Assembly: GCF_002214545.1 (NCBI RefSeq)
Contig: NZ_CP015105.1
Coordinates: forward strand, 806,001 to 870,000
DNA: 64,000 nucleotides
Direction: 5' to 3'
Source: Thermococcus thioreducens
GTDB taxonomy: Archaea; Methanobacteriota_B; Thermococci; Thermococcales; Thermococcaceae
Part shown: positions 9,188 through 17,193 of the stretch, one piece after another
Position numbering within the stretch: the stretch's first letter is position 1
How the letters are laid out: each line of letters begins with the position of its first letter
Program-made: the position numbers and the translations under genes
The notes under the pieces: generated by a model
What the model was told of the DNA's origin: nothing
The model's input: only the letters and a program-made list of their open reading frames with translations
Database searches by the model: none

Positions 9188-9888
9188 CAATCTCCCCCCT
9201 TGCCTCCGTTCAGCCTCAACAGTCGCTCGATGGAGACCTCTCCAAAGTCTCTGAACCTCAGATCCGCGCCCTCCAGCTCGGTATCTCTTTCGTATCCCAA
9301 AACAAGCATCCCGAGCTCCTTGGCGGCTTTCACGCCTGCGGGGGCATCCTCAACAACGAAAAACGACTCCACCTCCGGGAACATCTCCACGAGCTTTTTC
9401 CTGGCCAGTCGGAATACCTCCTTCTTGCTGGGTGCCATGCCGCTGACGTTAACGTCAAAGAAGTCTATCAGCCTCTTCTCCCCCACCATAACCTTGGCCG
9501 CCAGCTTCGGGGCGTTCTTTGATGCAGAAGCCAGAGCGCTCGGTATCCCCTGCTCCCTTGTCTTCATCAGGAACTCTATTGCCCCTTGGTTAACCTCGTA
9601 CTCTCCCCTGTCGAACATCTCGTTGACCATCCTGTTCTTGAACTCGGCGAACTCCGTGAGCAGTTTTTTCCTCTTTTCTTCAGTGTCCGCGCCGTGGCGT
9701 TCGTAGATACCCGTCAGCTCCAGTATGTTGTGCGCACCCTCGTAGCGTGGCTTCCCTGAGACGTACCTCACGTAGAACTCGTGGTCGATTTCAGCCCCAT
9801 AGATTTTTGCCGCCTTTCTCCAGGCTTCCTCGTGGGGTGTGTAAACGAGAACCCCGTCGAAGTCCCATATTAGTGCTATTCTGGCCAT
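9187..9888 (-). CDS. HAD-superfamily hydrolase, beta-phosphoglucomutase-like
   Basis: A 233-residue HAD protein. Motif I is WDFDGVLVYTP at the N-terminus (nucleophile Asp), motif II is the Ser of ALASASKNAPK near 130, the Lys of SKKEVFRLARK follows, and the acidic motif is FFVVEDAPAGVKAAKE near 190. The helical cap lies between about 20 and 100. Overlap by 4 bases with the GH65 gene suggests that it converts beta-glucose 1-phosphate to glucose 6-phosphate, the usual partnership of GH65 phosphorylases. The first motif aspartate pair is seen, but mutase versus phosphatase activity is an inference. The start at 9888 has AAGGTGG before it; it lies about 10 bases after the TrmB stop. Confidence 0.8.
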   Translation of the reverse strand: MARIALIWDFDGVLVYTPHEEAWRKAAKIYGAEIDHEFYVRYVSGKPRYEGAHNILELTGIYERHGADTEEKRKKLLTEFAEFKNRMVNEMFDRGEYEVNQGAIEFLMKTREQGIPSALASASKNAPKLAAKVMVGEKRLIDFFDVNVSGMAPSKKEVFRLARKKLVEMFPEVESFFVVEDAPAGVKAAKELGMLVLGYERDTELEGADLRFRDFGEVSIERLLRLNGGKGGD

Positions 9889-9898
9889 CAGTGCCACC

Positions 9899-10957
9899 TT
9901 ATTTGGTTATCTCCCTGATAACAATCTTCTGCGCCTCTATGTCTTCCACCTCCGCATCAAAACCTCCGACTGTAAAGGTTCCGTTCTCGCTTTCGAGGAC
10001 GAAGTTGCTAACTATCCCGAAGCGGTTTATCGAGCGAACCTTTCCGGTAATGCTCACTGGATAGCCGCTCTTAACGTCCCTGCCCTCCACGGTCACCACC
10101 GGGGTGTAGCCGAGCTTCAGCAGGGTCTCAAGCTCGTTGAGCGCCATCGAGAACTCTATGAACACCTTGGGATACAGCTCCGGCCTGGGAATCCAGCCTA
10201 TGACCTCCTTTGACTTGAGCCAGAGGTTATTGTGGATGTTGAGAAGTCTGAGGAGAAGGTCTTTTTCCTGTATCACGTATCCGTAGATTTCGTTGCTGGA
10301 AATCGGGAGCTTGTGGACGCTGAAGAAGCGCCGTTTTGAGTAGACAGCGCTTGAGAGGTCGGATATAACGAGGAGAAAGTTTCCAAGGTCAAAGGTACGT
10401 ATCTTGACCTGATCCCTGAACCTTTCGAACTCCTCTGGAGTGCCCATGCTGGGGTAGATCAGGAGGTACAGGTTCACCCCCCTCTGGAGGGCTCCCAGCA
10501 GGTAGGGTTTGAGCTCCTTGAAGACAGGGTAGGGGAGCTCGGCCCTAATCTCGACCTCCGCGGAGTTTATTATCTCGATAATGCTCGCCAAGACACCTTC
10601 CAGGCTCCTCACAAGCGAGATATAGGGCCCCTCTTCCTCTGTTCTCCCCTTAATCTTCATAAGTTCCTCCTGAAGGACGCTCCGGAGGAGGTCAAATTTC
10701 ATCTTCTGAATGTCGATAAGGGCCCCTATATCGCTCGCCGTGTAGACCCTCGGCCTTCCGGCGGAAGCTCTTATGAATCCCTTTCGTATCAGGCTCTGGA
10801 TTATGTTGTAGAGCTGGGGCTGATGGATGTCGAGGGCCTCAAGAAGCTCCTTCACGGTGGCGCCGTCCTTTATGAGTATCGTCAGGTAAACTTCAGCCTC
10901 CCTTTTGGTGAGCCCGAGTTCCTGCAATTTTTCAATCAAAAAAGCATAATTTTCCAT
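9899..10957 (-). CDS. trmB: TrmB-family sugar-sensing transcriptional regulator
   Basis: A 352-residue regulator. Residues about 5-75 form a winged helix (LGLTKREAEVYLTILIKDGATVKELL, then HQPQLYNIIQSLIRKGFI), followed by a linker helix and a C-terminal sugar-binding domain (about 105-352). The length and domain order match TrmB of Thermococcus litoralis and Pyrococcus furiosus, which represses the trehalose/maltose ABC transporter until maltose or trehalose binds. GGAGGGG precedes the ATG at 10957; an in-frame upstream start at 10978 lacks such a site. It is the first gene of the trmB-HAD-GH65 unit and is divergent from malE, with a shared promoter region that carries a TACT-N5-AGTA inverted repeat. 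Confidence 0.92.
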   Translation of the reverse strand: MENYAFLIEKLQELGLTKREAEVYLTILIKDGATVKELLEALDIHQPQLYNIIQSLIRKGFIRASAGRPRVYTASDIGALIDIQKMKFDLLRSVLQEELMKIKGRTEEEGPYISLVRSLEGVLASIIEIINSAEVEIRAELPYPVFKELKPYLLGALQRGVNLYLLIYPSMGTPEEFERFRDQVKIRTFDLGNFLLVISDLSSAVYSKRRFFSVHKLPISSNEIYGYVIQEKDLLLRLLNIHNNLWLKSKEVIGWIPRPELYPKVFIEFSMALNELETLLKLGYTPVVTVEGRDVKSGYPVSITGKVRSINRFGIVSNFVLESENGTFTVGGFDAEVEDIEAQKIVIREITK

Positions 10958-11004
10958 CTGCACCCCTCCACAGGTCACTGCTACTATGTATTTTTGAGCT
11001 TCAA

Positions 11005-11052
11005 TACTATTTAAATATATTGGATACTAATTCAGTAAGGTTTATATAATAG
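11005..11052. promoter_or_regulatory. Divergent trmB/malE promoter region with candidate TrmB operator
   Basis: TTTATATAAT at about 11040-11050 is the malE TATA box, and TTTAAATA at about 11010-11017 serves trmB on the other strand. Directly before the malE box is TACT (11025-11028), five bases, AGTA (11034-11037), an inverted repeat overlapping the BRE position. TrmB operators described for Thermococcales contain TACT...AGTA half sites, though I recall a shorter central spacer. Binding here would block transcription factor B at malE and could also affect trmB itself. Confidence 0.55.
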
Positions 11053-11116
11053 TATTGTAGTATAAACATTGAATGCCCATATTATTCCATGCACGTATGT
11101 CGAGGGGTGAGGAGGT

Positions 11117-12478
11117 ATGAAAAAAGTCCTTGCTGGTGGTCTTTTGGTTTTTGTTCTGCTTTTGGCGGTAGTGGCCGCCGGGTGCATCGGCGGCGGAGGG
11201 CAGACCGGAACCCAGACGCCGGCGACCGTCACGGAGACCAAAGTTAAAACTGAGACCAAGGTTGAGACCCAAGTGCAGGAGAAGGTTTTCGTAAGGTTCG
11301 CCGGCTGGAGTGCCGGAGAAACCGAGATGAAGAACTACGAGAAGATGATTAAAGCCTTCGAAGAGCAGAACCCCAACATCGGCATCAAGTACGAGGTCAT
11401 CACCCAGATGTTCCACGAGAACATCCTGGCATCCTACGGTGCCGGAGTTGCCCCCGATGTATTCTACGTTGACAGTGCATGGGCTCCAATCTTCATCGAC
11501 AAGGGTGCCCTCTATCCGATATCCGACCTCGCCGACCAGAGCTTCATTGACCAGTTCTATCCGTTCCTTCTTGAGCCCTTCATGAAGGATGGAAAGCTCT
11601 ACGGCCTGCCGAAGGACTGGAGCATGCTGGCCCTCTTCTACAACAAGAAGCTCTTCGAACAGGCTGGCCTGACTAGGCCGCCCGAAACCTGGGAGGAGCT
11701 TGAGGAGTATGCTAAGATAATAGCTGACAAGACCGGAAAGCCCGGACTTGCTATATATCTGGGCGGATTTAACAGGTACGTCCCAGTTGCCGTAAGCAAC
11801 GGCGCCCCCAAGCCCTGGTTCGAGAAGCCCGAAGACGCTTCCTGGTTCGATAATCCAGCCGTTAAGGAGACCCTCACGTGGTACATCGACCTCTACCGGA
11901 AGGGCAAGACTGAGAGGGAGAACCAGGGGCTTACCCCGTACGTAGTCCAACCTAGTGACGTCGGAGCCGGCTGGCTCGGTGACGCCTTCGGCCAGCAGGA
12001 GGTCGCAATGGTCATCAGCGGAAACTGGATGATTCCATTCCTTGCAGACCAGTTCCCCGACTTCAAGTACGGTGAGGACTGGGACATAGCCCCTGTCCCG
12101 GCCGGAAAGGAAGGAAGGGTGACCATGGTCTACACAGTCATCCTGGGAATAAACGCCAAGACTGAGCACCCGCAGGAGGCCTGGAAGTTCGTTGAGTTCC
12201 TCCTTGGGCCGGAGGGGCAGAAGGAGCTCGTCGTCAAGGGCGGCCAGACCCTGCCCAGCATAAAGGGATTCGAGAACGACCCGGACATGTGGCCGCAGCA
12301 CAAGAAGACACTCTCGTTCAAGTACGACCAGATGATAGTCTTCCTCTGGGGCCCGAAGTCGGGACCGCTTGAGGGCAAGTTCAGCGACGCCATGGCCGCA
12401 GCGATGAGGGGCGAGATGAGCGTGGACGAGGCCATTGAGGTTATGAAGCAGGTCGTTCAGGAAGAGCTGAGCAGCTGA
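11117..12478 (+). CDS. malE: Trehalose/maltose ABC transporter, substrate-binding lipoprotein
   Basis: A 453-residue extracellular solute-binding protein (family 1). The N-terminus is a lipoprotein signal with lipobox VVAAGC near residue 20, then a Gly/Thr-rich linker (about 22-50) that holds it above the membrane. The mature part has the maltose/trehalose-binding protein pattern: VFVRFAGWSAGETEMKNYEK at the start of domain 1, VAPDVFYVDSAWAPIF near 115, and GNWMIPFLADQFP near 300. GGGGTGAGGAGGT precedes the ATG. It is the first gene of malE-malF-malG-malK-treT. Its promoter lies beside the candidate TrmB operator, so it should be induced by maltose or trehalose. Confidence 0.92.
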   Translation: MKKVLAGGLLVFVLLLAVVAAGCIGGGGQTGTQTPATVTETKVKTETKVETQVQEKVFVRFAGWSAGETEMKNYEKMIKAFEEQNPNIGIKYEVITQMFHENILASYGAGVAPDVFYVDSAWAPIFIDKGALYPISDLADQSFIDQFYPFLLEPFMKDGKLYGLPKDWSMLALFYNKKLFEQAGLTRPPETWEELEEYAKIIADKTGKPGLAIYLGGFNRYVPVAVSNGAPKPWFEKPEDASWFDNPAVKETLTWYIDLYRKGKTERENQGLTPYVVQPSDVGAGWLGDAFGQQEVAMVISGNWMIPFLADQFPDFKYGEDWDIAPVPAGKEGRVTMVYTVILGINAKTEHPQEAWKFVEFLLGPEGQKELVVKGGQTLPSIKGFENDPDMWPQHKKTLSFKYDQMIVFLWGPKSGPLEGKFSDAMAAAMRGEMSVDEAIEVMKQVVQEELSS

Positions 12479-12487
12479 GGTGAGAAC

Positions 12488-13429
12488 ATGTTTTCGTCTT
12501 TTTCTTCCTTTTACGAGAAGGCTAGAAATAAGGAGATTGTAGCAGGATTAACTCTCATTTCGATTGCCGTTGTTCTGAACCTGGTTTTCGGTTACTTCGC
12601 GATGTTCTTTGCCTTCTACCTGAGCTTCTTCAAGTGGGATTACATAGGTGAGATGCAGTTTGTGGGGCTTCAAAACTTTGAGATTGTGATAAGGGATCTT
12701 ATCAGGGGACTTCACGGAGCTCCCTATCTTCTCGTGCCCTTCTACACCGGCCTGAAGAACATACTGCTCTACACGCTCATCGTCGTGCCCATCCAGACCT
12801 TCCTGGCAATAGTGCTGGCCTCCTTTGCTAACCAGAAGATTCGTGGCCAGCAGTTCTTCAAGGTCTCCTATTTCCTGCCCGCGACGACTTCCTCGGTTAT
12901 CGTGGCCCTGATATTCATCTGGCTCTTCATGAAGAACGGCTACATAAACTACGTCCTGGTCCACGTGATCCCGGGCTTTGAGCCGGTGGACTGGATAAAC
13001 AACAAGGACTACCTGCTCTTCGCCATAGCTACTGTCGCCATCTGGGGGACCAGCGGACACTTCATGGTGTCCTTCCTGGCGGCGATGCAGGCCATTCCCA
13101 GGGAGATATACGAGGCGGCAATGCTTGACGGTGCAGGGCCGATAAGGAGGTTCTTCTTCATAACGATCCCGATGCTCAGGCCGATGATAACCTACGTGGT
13201 GGTCATGGGGCTCATAGGGGCCCTCCAGATGTTCGATCTCGCGTGGATAATGGCGGGGGCCAACGGCGGTCCTGGTGGAGCAGGCTATACCGTCGCGCTG
13301 GACATCTATAACGAGGCGTTCACCAGGATACGTCCCGGTGTTGCCGCGGCCAAAAGCTGGTTCCTGTTCGCGATAATATTCACGACCACATACCTGTTCC
13401 AGAAAAAGTACGGGAGGGCTATGAGATGA
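12488..13429 (+). CDS. malF: Trehalose/maltose ABC transporter permease
   Basis: A 313-residue membrane permease with about six transmembrane helices. The cytoplasmic EAA loop, which docks on the ATPase, is EIYEAAMLDGAGPIRRFFFI near residue 205. It begins nine bases after the malE stop with GAGGTGAGAAC before the ATG, and its last four bases overlap malG. A large extracytoplasmic insertion like that of enteric MalF is absent, as in other archaeal homologues. Confidence 0.92.
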   Translation: MFSSFSSFYEKARNKEIVAGLTLISIAVVLNLVFGYFAMFFAFYLSFFKWDYIGEMQFVGLQNFEIVIRDLIRGLHGAPYLLVPFYTGLKNILLYTLIVVPIQTFLAIVLASFANQKIRGQQFFKVSYFLPATTSSVIVALIFIWLFMKNGYINYVLVHVIPGFEPVDWINNKDYLLFAIATVAIWGTSGHFMVSFLAAMQAIPREIYEAAMLDGAGPIRRFFFITIPMLRPMITYVVVMGLIGALQMFDLAWIMAGANGGPGGAGYTVALDIYNEAFTRIRPGVAAAKSWFLFAIIFTTTYLFQKKYGRAMR

Positions 13430-14274
13430 CCCCCAAAGAGGAGGAGAGGCTCATCCGCCGTATCTGGATTGTCATAACCTACGCAGTGCTGATAACCTTT
13501 GCGCTGGTATATCTGATGCCCTTCATCAGGTCGCTGGTCGCTTCGTTTATGACGTGGGCCCAGGCTTCGGCCTATCCCCCTGAGTGGGTTCCCAATCCAT
13601 TCACGCTTGAGAACTACCAGAAGCTTTTTAGGCTTGACCTGTTCCCGCGCTGGATCCGCAACACCGCGCTCTACGCTGGGCTAATCGTTGCCGGCAACGT
13701 GCTCTTCACCAGCATGGCTGGCTACGCATTCGCCAGACTCAAATTCCCGGGAAAGGACGTAATATTCTCCGCGCTGCTCTCGCTCCTCATGATCCCAATG
13801 TTCGTCACGCTGGTTCCAAACTACATCATCATGTACAAGCTTGGCCTCATAGACAACATCTTCGGCCTCGCGCTGCTGGGAATAGTAAATGTGTCGAGCA
13901 TCTTCCTCATGAGGCAGTACTTTACCTCACTTTCCAACGAGATATTCGAAGCCGCCCGTCTGGATGGGTGCGGTCCGATAAAGGCGTTCTTCTACATAGC
14001 CCTACCGCTGGCCAAACCTGCCCTAGGTGCGGTTGCCGTTTACCAGTTCCTCGGCTCTTGGAACGCCTTCATCGGGCCGCTCATCTTCCTCCGTTCGCCG
14101 GAAAACTTCACCCTGCCGGTCGGTCTCAGCTTCGCCTTCCAGAGGAGCATGTGGACGGAGTACACCCCCATCATAGCCGGCTCGCTGGTGGCCTCGGCAC
14201 CAACGATACTGCTCTTCCTCGTGCTGAACAGGTATCTCATTAGGGGTATAGTTATTACGGGAGGGAAAGGCTGA
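13426..14274 (+). CDS. malG: Trehalose/maltose ABC transporter permease
   Basis: A 282-residue permease with six predicted transmembrane segments. The EAA motif is EIFEAARLDGCGPIKAFFYI near residue 175. The start overlaps malF by four bases (ATGA), and the stop overlaps the malK ATG, so the three are translationally coupled. It pairs with MalF to form the membrane channel of the importer. Confidence 0.93.
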   Translation: MTPKEEERLIRRIWIVITYAVLITFALVYLMPFIRSLVASFMTWAQASAYPPEWVPNPFTLENYQKLFRLDLFPRWIRNTALYAGLIVAGNVLFTSMAGYAFARLKFPGKDVIFSALLSLLMIPMFVTLVPNYIIMYKLGLIDNIFGLALLGIVNVSSIFLMRQYFTSLSNEIFEAARLDGCGPIKAFFYIALPLAKPALGAVAVYQFLGSWNAFIGPLIFLRSPENFTLPVGLSFAFQRSMWTEYTPIIAGSLVASAPTILLFLVLNRYLIRGIVITGGKG

Positions 14275-15347
14275 TGGCGAGGGTTCTGCTTAAGGACGTT
14301 ACCAAGAAGTTTGGAGAGGTAGTTGCTGTCAACAGACTGAACCTTGAGATCAGGGACGGGGAGTTCATGGTGCTCCTCGGGCCGAGCGGGTGTGGAAAAT
14401 CAACGACACTCAGAATGATAGCCGGCCTCGAAACGCCCACCGAAGGCGAGATATGGATAGGCGACCAGCTGGTCAACGAGATAGACCCCACAAAGAGAAA
14501 CACTGCCATGGTCTTCCAGAGCTACGCTCTCTATCCTCACATGACGGTCTTCGGCAACATAGAATTTCCGCTGAGGATGTGGAAGGTTCCGAAGCAGGAG
14601 AGGATACGGCGCGTTAAGGAGGTGGCCGAGTTCCTTGGGATAGCGGACCTTCTCAACCGGAAGCCGAGCGAACTGAGCGGCGGCCAGCAGCAGCGTGTTG
14701 CCCTGGCAAGGGCGTTGGTGAGGGAACCAGAGGTTTTCCTCCTCGACGAGCCGCTGAGCAACCTCGACGCCAAGATAAGAACCCAGATGCGCTTCGAGCT
14801 CAAAAAGCTCCTCAGCTACGACCTCGGAATAACCACCATCTACGTTACCCACGACCAGGTTGAGGCCATGACGATGGCCGACAGGATAGCGGTCATGGAC
14901 AGGGGCGTCCTCCAGCAGGTCGGCACGCCGGATGAGATATTCTACAAACCCGCCAACACATTCGTTGCAACGTTTGTTGGAAGCCCGCCCATGAACCTTG
15001 TGAAAGGGGAGGTTGTTGAGAGGGACGGAAAAGTGCTCTTCGATGCGGGAGAGTTCACACTTGAACTACCCGCCAGCATAGACGTCCGCGACACCGCGGT
15101 TCTCGGCTTCCGGCCCCAGCACGTTGAAGTCAGCTCCGAACCAAAGGAGGGCTTTGTGAAGGGCAGGCTCCTCGGTGTTGAGAGGCTCGGCGTAGAGAGC
15201 TACGGCCACATCGCCTACAGTGGTGTGGAGCTGGTACTCAGGCTTCCGGAAGGGGTAGAGACAGGCAGAGATGAGGTTTACTGGAGGCCGAGGATGGACA
15301 GGATGTACATCTTCGACCCCAAGAGTGGAAAGCTACTGTACGGCTGA
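14274..15347 (+). CDS. malK: Trehalose/maltose ABC transporter ATPase
   Basis: A 357-residue ATP-binding subunit. Walker A is GPSGCGKST (about residue 37), the signature is LSGGQQQRVALARAL (about 134), Walker B is VFLLDEPLSNLD, and the switch histidine is in YVTHDQ. Residues about 240-357 form the TOBE/OB regulatory domain typical of MalK, which in relatives can bind regulators or receive inducer control. It starts on the last base of malG. In T. litoralis malK lies after trmB; here malK directly follows malG, and trmB is divergent. Confidence 0.93.
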   Translation: MARVLLKDVTKKFGEVVAVNRLNLEIRDGEFMVLLGPSGCGKSTTLRMIAGLETPTEGEIWIGDQLVNEIDPTKRNTAMVFQSYALYPHMTVFGNIEFPLRMWKVPKQERIRRVKEVAEFLGIADLLNRKPSELSGGQQQRVALARALVREPEVFLLDEPLSNLDAKIRTQMRFELKKLLSYDLGITTIYVTHDQVEAMTMADRIAVMDRGVLQQVGTPDEIFYKPANTFVATFVGSPPMNLVKGEVVERDGKVLFDAGEFTLELPASIDVRDTAVLGFRPQHVEVSSEPKEGFVKGRLLGVERLGVESYGHIAYSGVELVLRLPEGVETGRDEVYWRPRMDRMYIFDPKSGKLLYG

Positions 15348-15390
15348 TTACCGCGCTGTCTGCCTTGAATCAGCCATTTCTCTTTATTGA

Positions 15391-15405
15391 ACTTTCACTG
15401 AAAGT
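15391..15405. promoter_or_regulatory. Perfect inverted repeat before treT
   Basis: ACTTTCA, one base, TGAAAGT lies in the 70-base gap between malK and treT, just after a weak TATA-like CTTTATTG and before the GGGGGGATGA ribosome binding site. It could be an operator at an internal treT promoter or an mRNA hairpin. Its half-site TGAAAGT is shared, in the opposite arrangement, with the operator array at 24.3 kb; that may be chance. Confidence 0.35.
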
Positions 15406-15419
15406 GGGGGGATGACGTG

Positions 15420-16658
15420 ATGCTAGAGGTTAGAGAATTCACAGGAGTTGGTAAGAGTCTGAAGGACTACGGCAGAATAATCGGAGAGGATGCCGTTGAA
15501 AGGATAAAGGTCAAGGCGGAAAGGCTCTTGGGAGCCAAGTTTGCCCACGTCAACTCGACGTCCTTTGGAGGAGGTGTTGCGGAGATACTTCACAATCTCG
15601 TGCCCCTTATGAGAGACACAGGACTCGACGCCAAATGGTTCGTCATTCGAGGCTCAGACGAGTTCTTTAATGTCACGAAGAGTTTTCACAACGCCCTCCA
15701 GGGCAACAAAGACCTCAAACTCACCGGGGAAATGAAGAACCTCTACCTCAAAACCAACGAAGAGAACGCTCAGAAAGCTGACCTAAGTGAATTTGACTAC
15801 GTTCTCATCCACGACCCACAACCCGCGGCGCTCATAGACTTCTACGAGAAAACCCAACCCTGGATCTGGCGGTGCCATATCGACTTAAGTGACCCGAACA
15901 GGCAATTCTGGGTGTTTCTGAGGGAGTATATCCAAAGATACGACAGGTACATCTTCCACCTTCCGGAATACGTTCAGCCAGACTTGAGCTCGGAGAAAAC
16001 CGTCATCATGCCGCCGTCTATCGATCCGCTGAGCGAAAAGAACATGGAGCTGAAAGAGTCGGAGGTCCTGAAAACGCTTGAAAGGTTCGACGTCGATCCG
16101 GACCGGCCGATAATCATACAGGTCGCCCGCTTCGATCCCTGGAAGGGTGTTTTCGACGTTATTGAGGTCTACCGGAAAGTGAAGGAAAAGATTCCGGAGG
16201 TTCAGTTGCTTCTCGTCGGGGTCATGGCGGCTGACGACCCAGAAGGTTGGGTTTACTTCGAAAAGACCTTGAGGAAGATTGGCGAGGACTACGACGTTAA
16301 AGTTCTGACGAACCTTACTGGGGTTCATGCCAGAGAAGTTAACGCCTTTCAGCGGGCTAGTGACGTTGTCTTGCAGATGTCTATCCGGGAAGGATTTGGG
16401 TTAACGGTTACCGAGGCGATGTGGAAGGGTAAGCCTGTTGTTGGCAGGGCCGTGGGGGGAATCAAATTCCAAGTGGTCGATGGGGAAACGGGCTTCCTCG
16501 TGAATGGCGTTGAAGAAGCCGTCGAAAGAGTAATCTACCTGCTGAAACACCCGAGAGAGACCAACCTCATGGGCATGAAGGCAAGAAAAAGGGTGCTGGA
16601 GAAATTTTTAATTACTCGGCACCTAGAAAGGTATCTGGATCTTCTGAATTCCCTTTAG
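15420..16658 (+). CDS. treT: Trehalose glycosyltransferring synthase TreT
   Basis: A 412-residue GT4-family glycosyltransferase. The N-terminal domain has HVNSTSFGGGVAEILHNLVP near residue 42, and the C-terminal nucleotide-binding domain has IREGFGLTVTEAMWKGKP near 322, with the two glutamates of the GT4 E-x7-E motif. Long stretches agree with the characterised TreT of Pyrococcus horikoshii and T. litoralis as I remember it, e.g. YVLIHDPQPAALIDFYEK and MPPSIDPLSEKNMELK. TreT joins a nucleotide-diphosphate glucose and glucose into trehalose, or runs in reverse. It follows malK by 72 bases and ends the transporter operon, convergent with aIF5A. Confidence 0.93.
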   Translation: MLEVREFTGVGKSLKDYGRIIGEDAVERIKVKAERLLGAKFAHVNSTSFGGGVAEILHNLVPLMRDTGLDAKWFVIRGSDEFFNVTKSFHNALQGNKDLKLTGEMKNLYLKTNEENAQKADLSEFDYVLIHDPQPAALIDFYEKTQPWIWRCHIDLSDPNRQFWVFLREYIQRYDRYIFHLPEYVQPDLSSEKTVIMPPSIDPLSEKNMELKESEVLKTLERFDVDPDRPIIIQVARFDPWKGVFDVIEVYRKVKEKIPEVQLLLVGVMAADDPEGWVYFEKTLRKIGEDYDVKVLTNLTGVHAREVNAFQRASDVVLQMSIREGFGLTVTEAMWKGKPVVGRAVGGIKFQVVDGETGFLVNGVEEAVERVIYLLKHPRETNLMGMKARKRVLEKFLITRHLERYLDLLNSL

Positions 16659-16708
16659 ATTTTCTAATTTCCCAAGAAAAGTCTGGTTTAAAGAGGTGAA
16701 AAAAGAGC

Positions 16709-17119
16709 TCACTCGCCCTTGAGCTTCATTATCTTGATCCTGCCGAGGGTCTCCCAGTACTCGACGTTGATACCCTCCTTGAGCTGGTCCTTGATCTCGT
16801 CGGCGACGCCGGTCTCGATGGGAACGTCGTAGAGCTCGTAGGTCTCCATGTCCATGATCTGGACGGTGTCCGGGGTCATGGCTATTATCTGGGCGGTTCT
16901 CTTGTCGATAATCGGGACGTCAACCTCGGCGCTGGTGGGCTTGACGATGCTTCTAACTTTTCCGTCGAAGATTCCAACGGCCTCGATCCTGGCCTTGGCT
17001 GAACCGTGCTTTCCGGGCGAGGAAACGGTTATGTTGCCGATCCTGCAGGGCTCGCCGTCGATGAGGATGTACCTTCCCGGCTTGAGCTTGCTAACCTGAA
17101 CCTTGGTCTTGTCTCCCAT
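16709..17119 (-). CDS. eif5A: Translation initiation/elongation factor aIF5A
   Basis: A 136-residue protein with the two-domain aIF5A layout: an SH3-like N-terminal half and an OB-fold C-terminal half. The loop [14 protein letters not shown] near residues 33-46 contains the lysine (in GKHG) that deoxyhypusine synthase modifies with a spermidine-derived aminobutyl group. The factor helps ribosomes through difficult peptide bonds. GGGAGGTCTG precedes the ATG. It is a single gene, convergent with treT. Confidence 0.97.
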   Translation of the reverse strand: MGDKTKVQVSKLKPGRYILIDGEPCRIGNITVSSPGKHGSAKARIEAVGIFDGKVRSIVKPTSAEVDVPIIDKRTAQIIAMTPDTVQIMDMETYELYDVPIETGVADEIKDQLKEGINVEYWETLGRIKIMKLKGE

Positions 17120-17193
17120 TTTTCAGACCTCCCATAAGCGTTCTAAAACCGATTGGGAAGGGTCTTTAAAAAATTTTTGAATAAAAGAAAGAG

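Noticed and set aside
11042-12301. Long open frame antisense to malE
   Set aside because: It runs through the malE promoter and gene on the other strand and is explained by GC-rich codon structure of malE.
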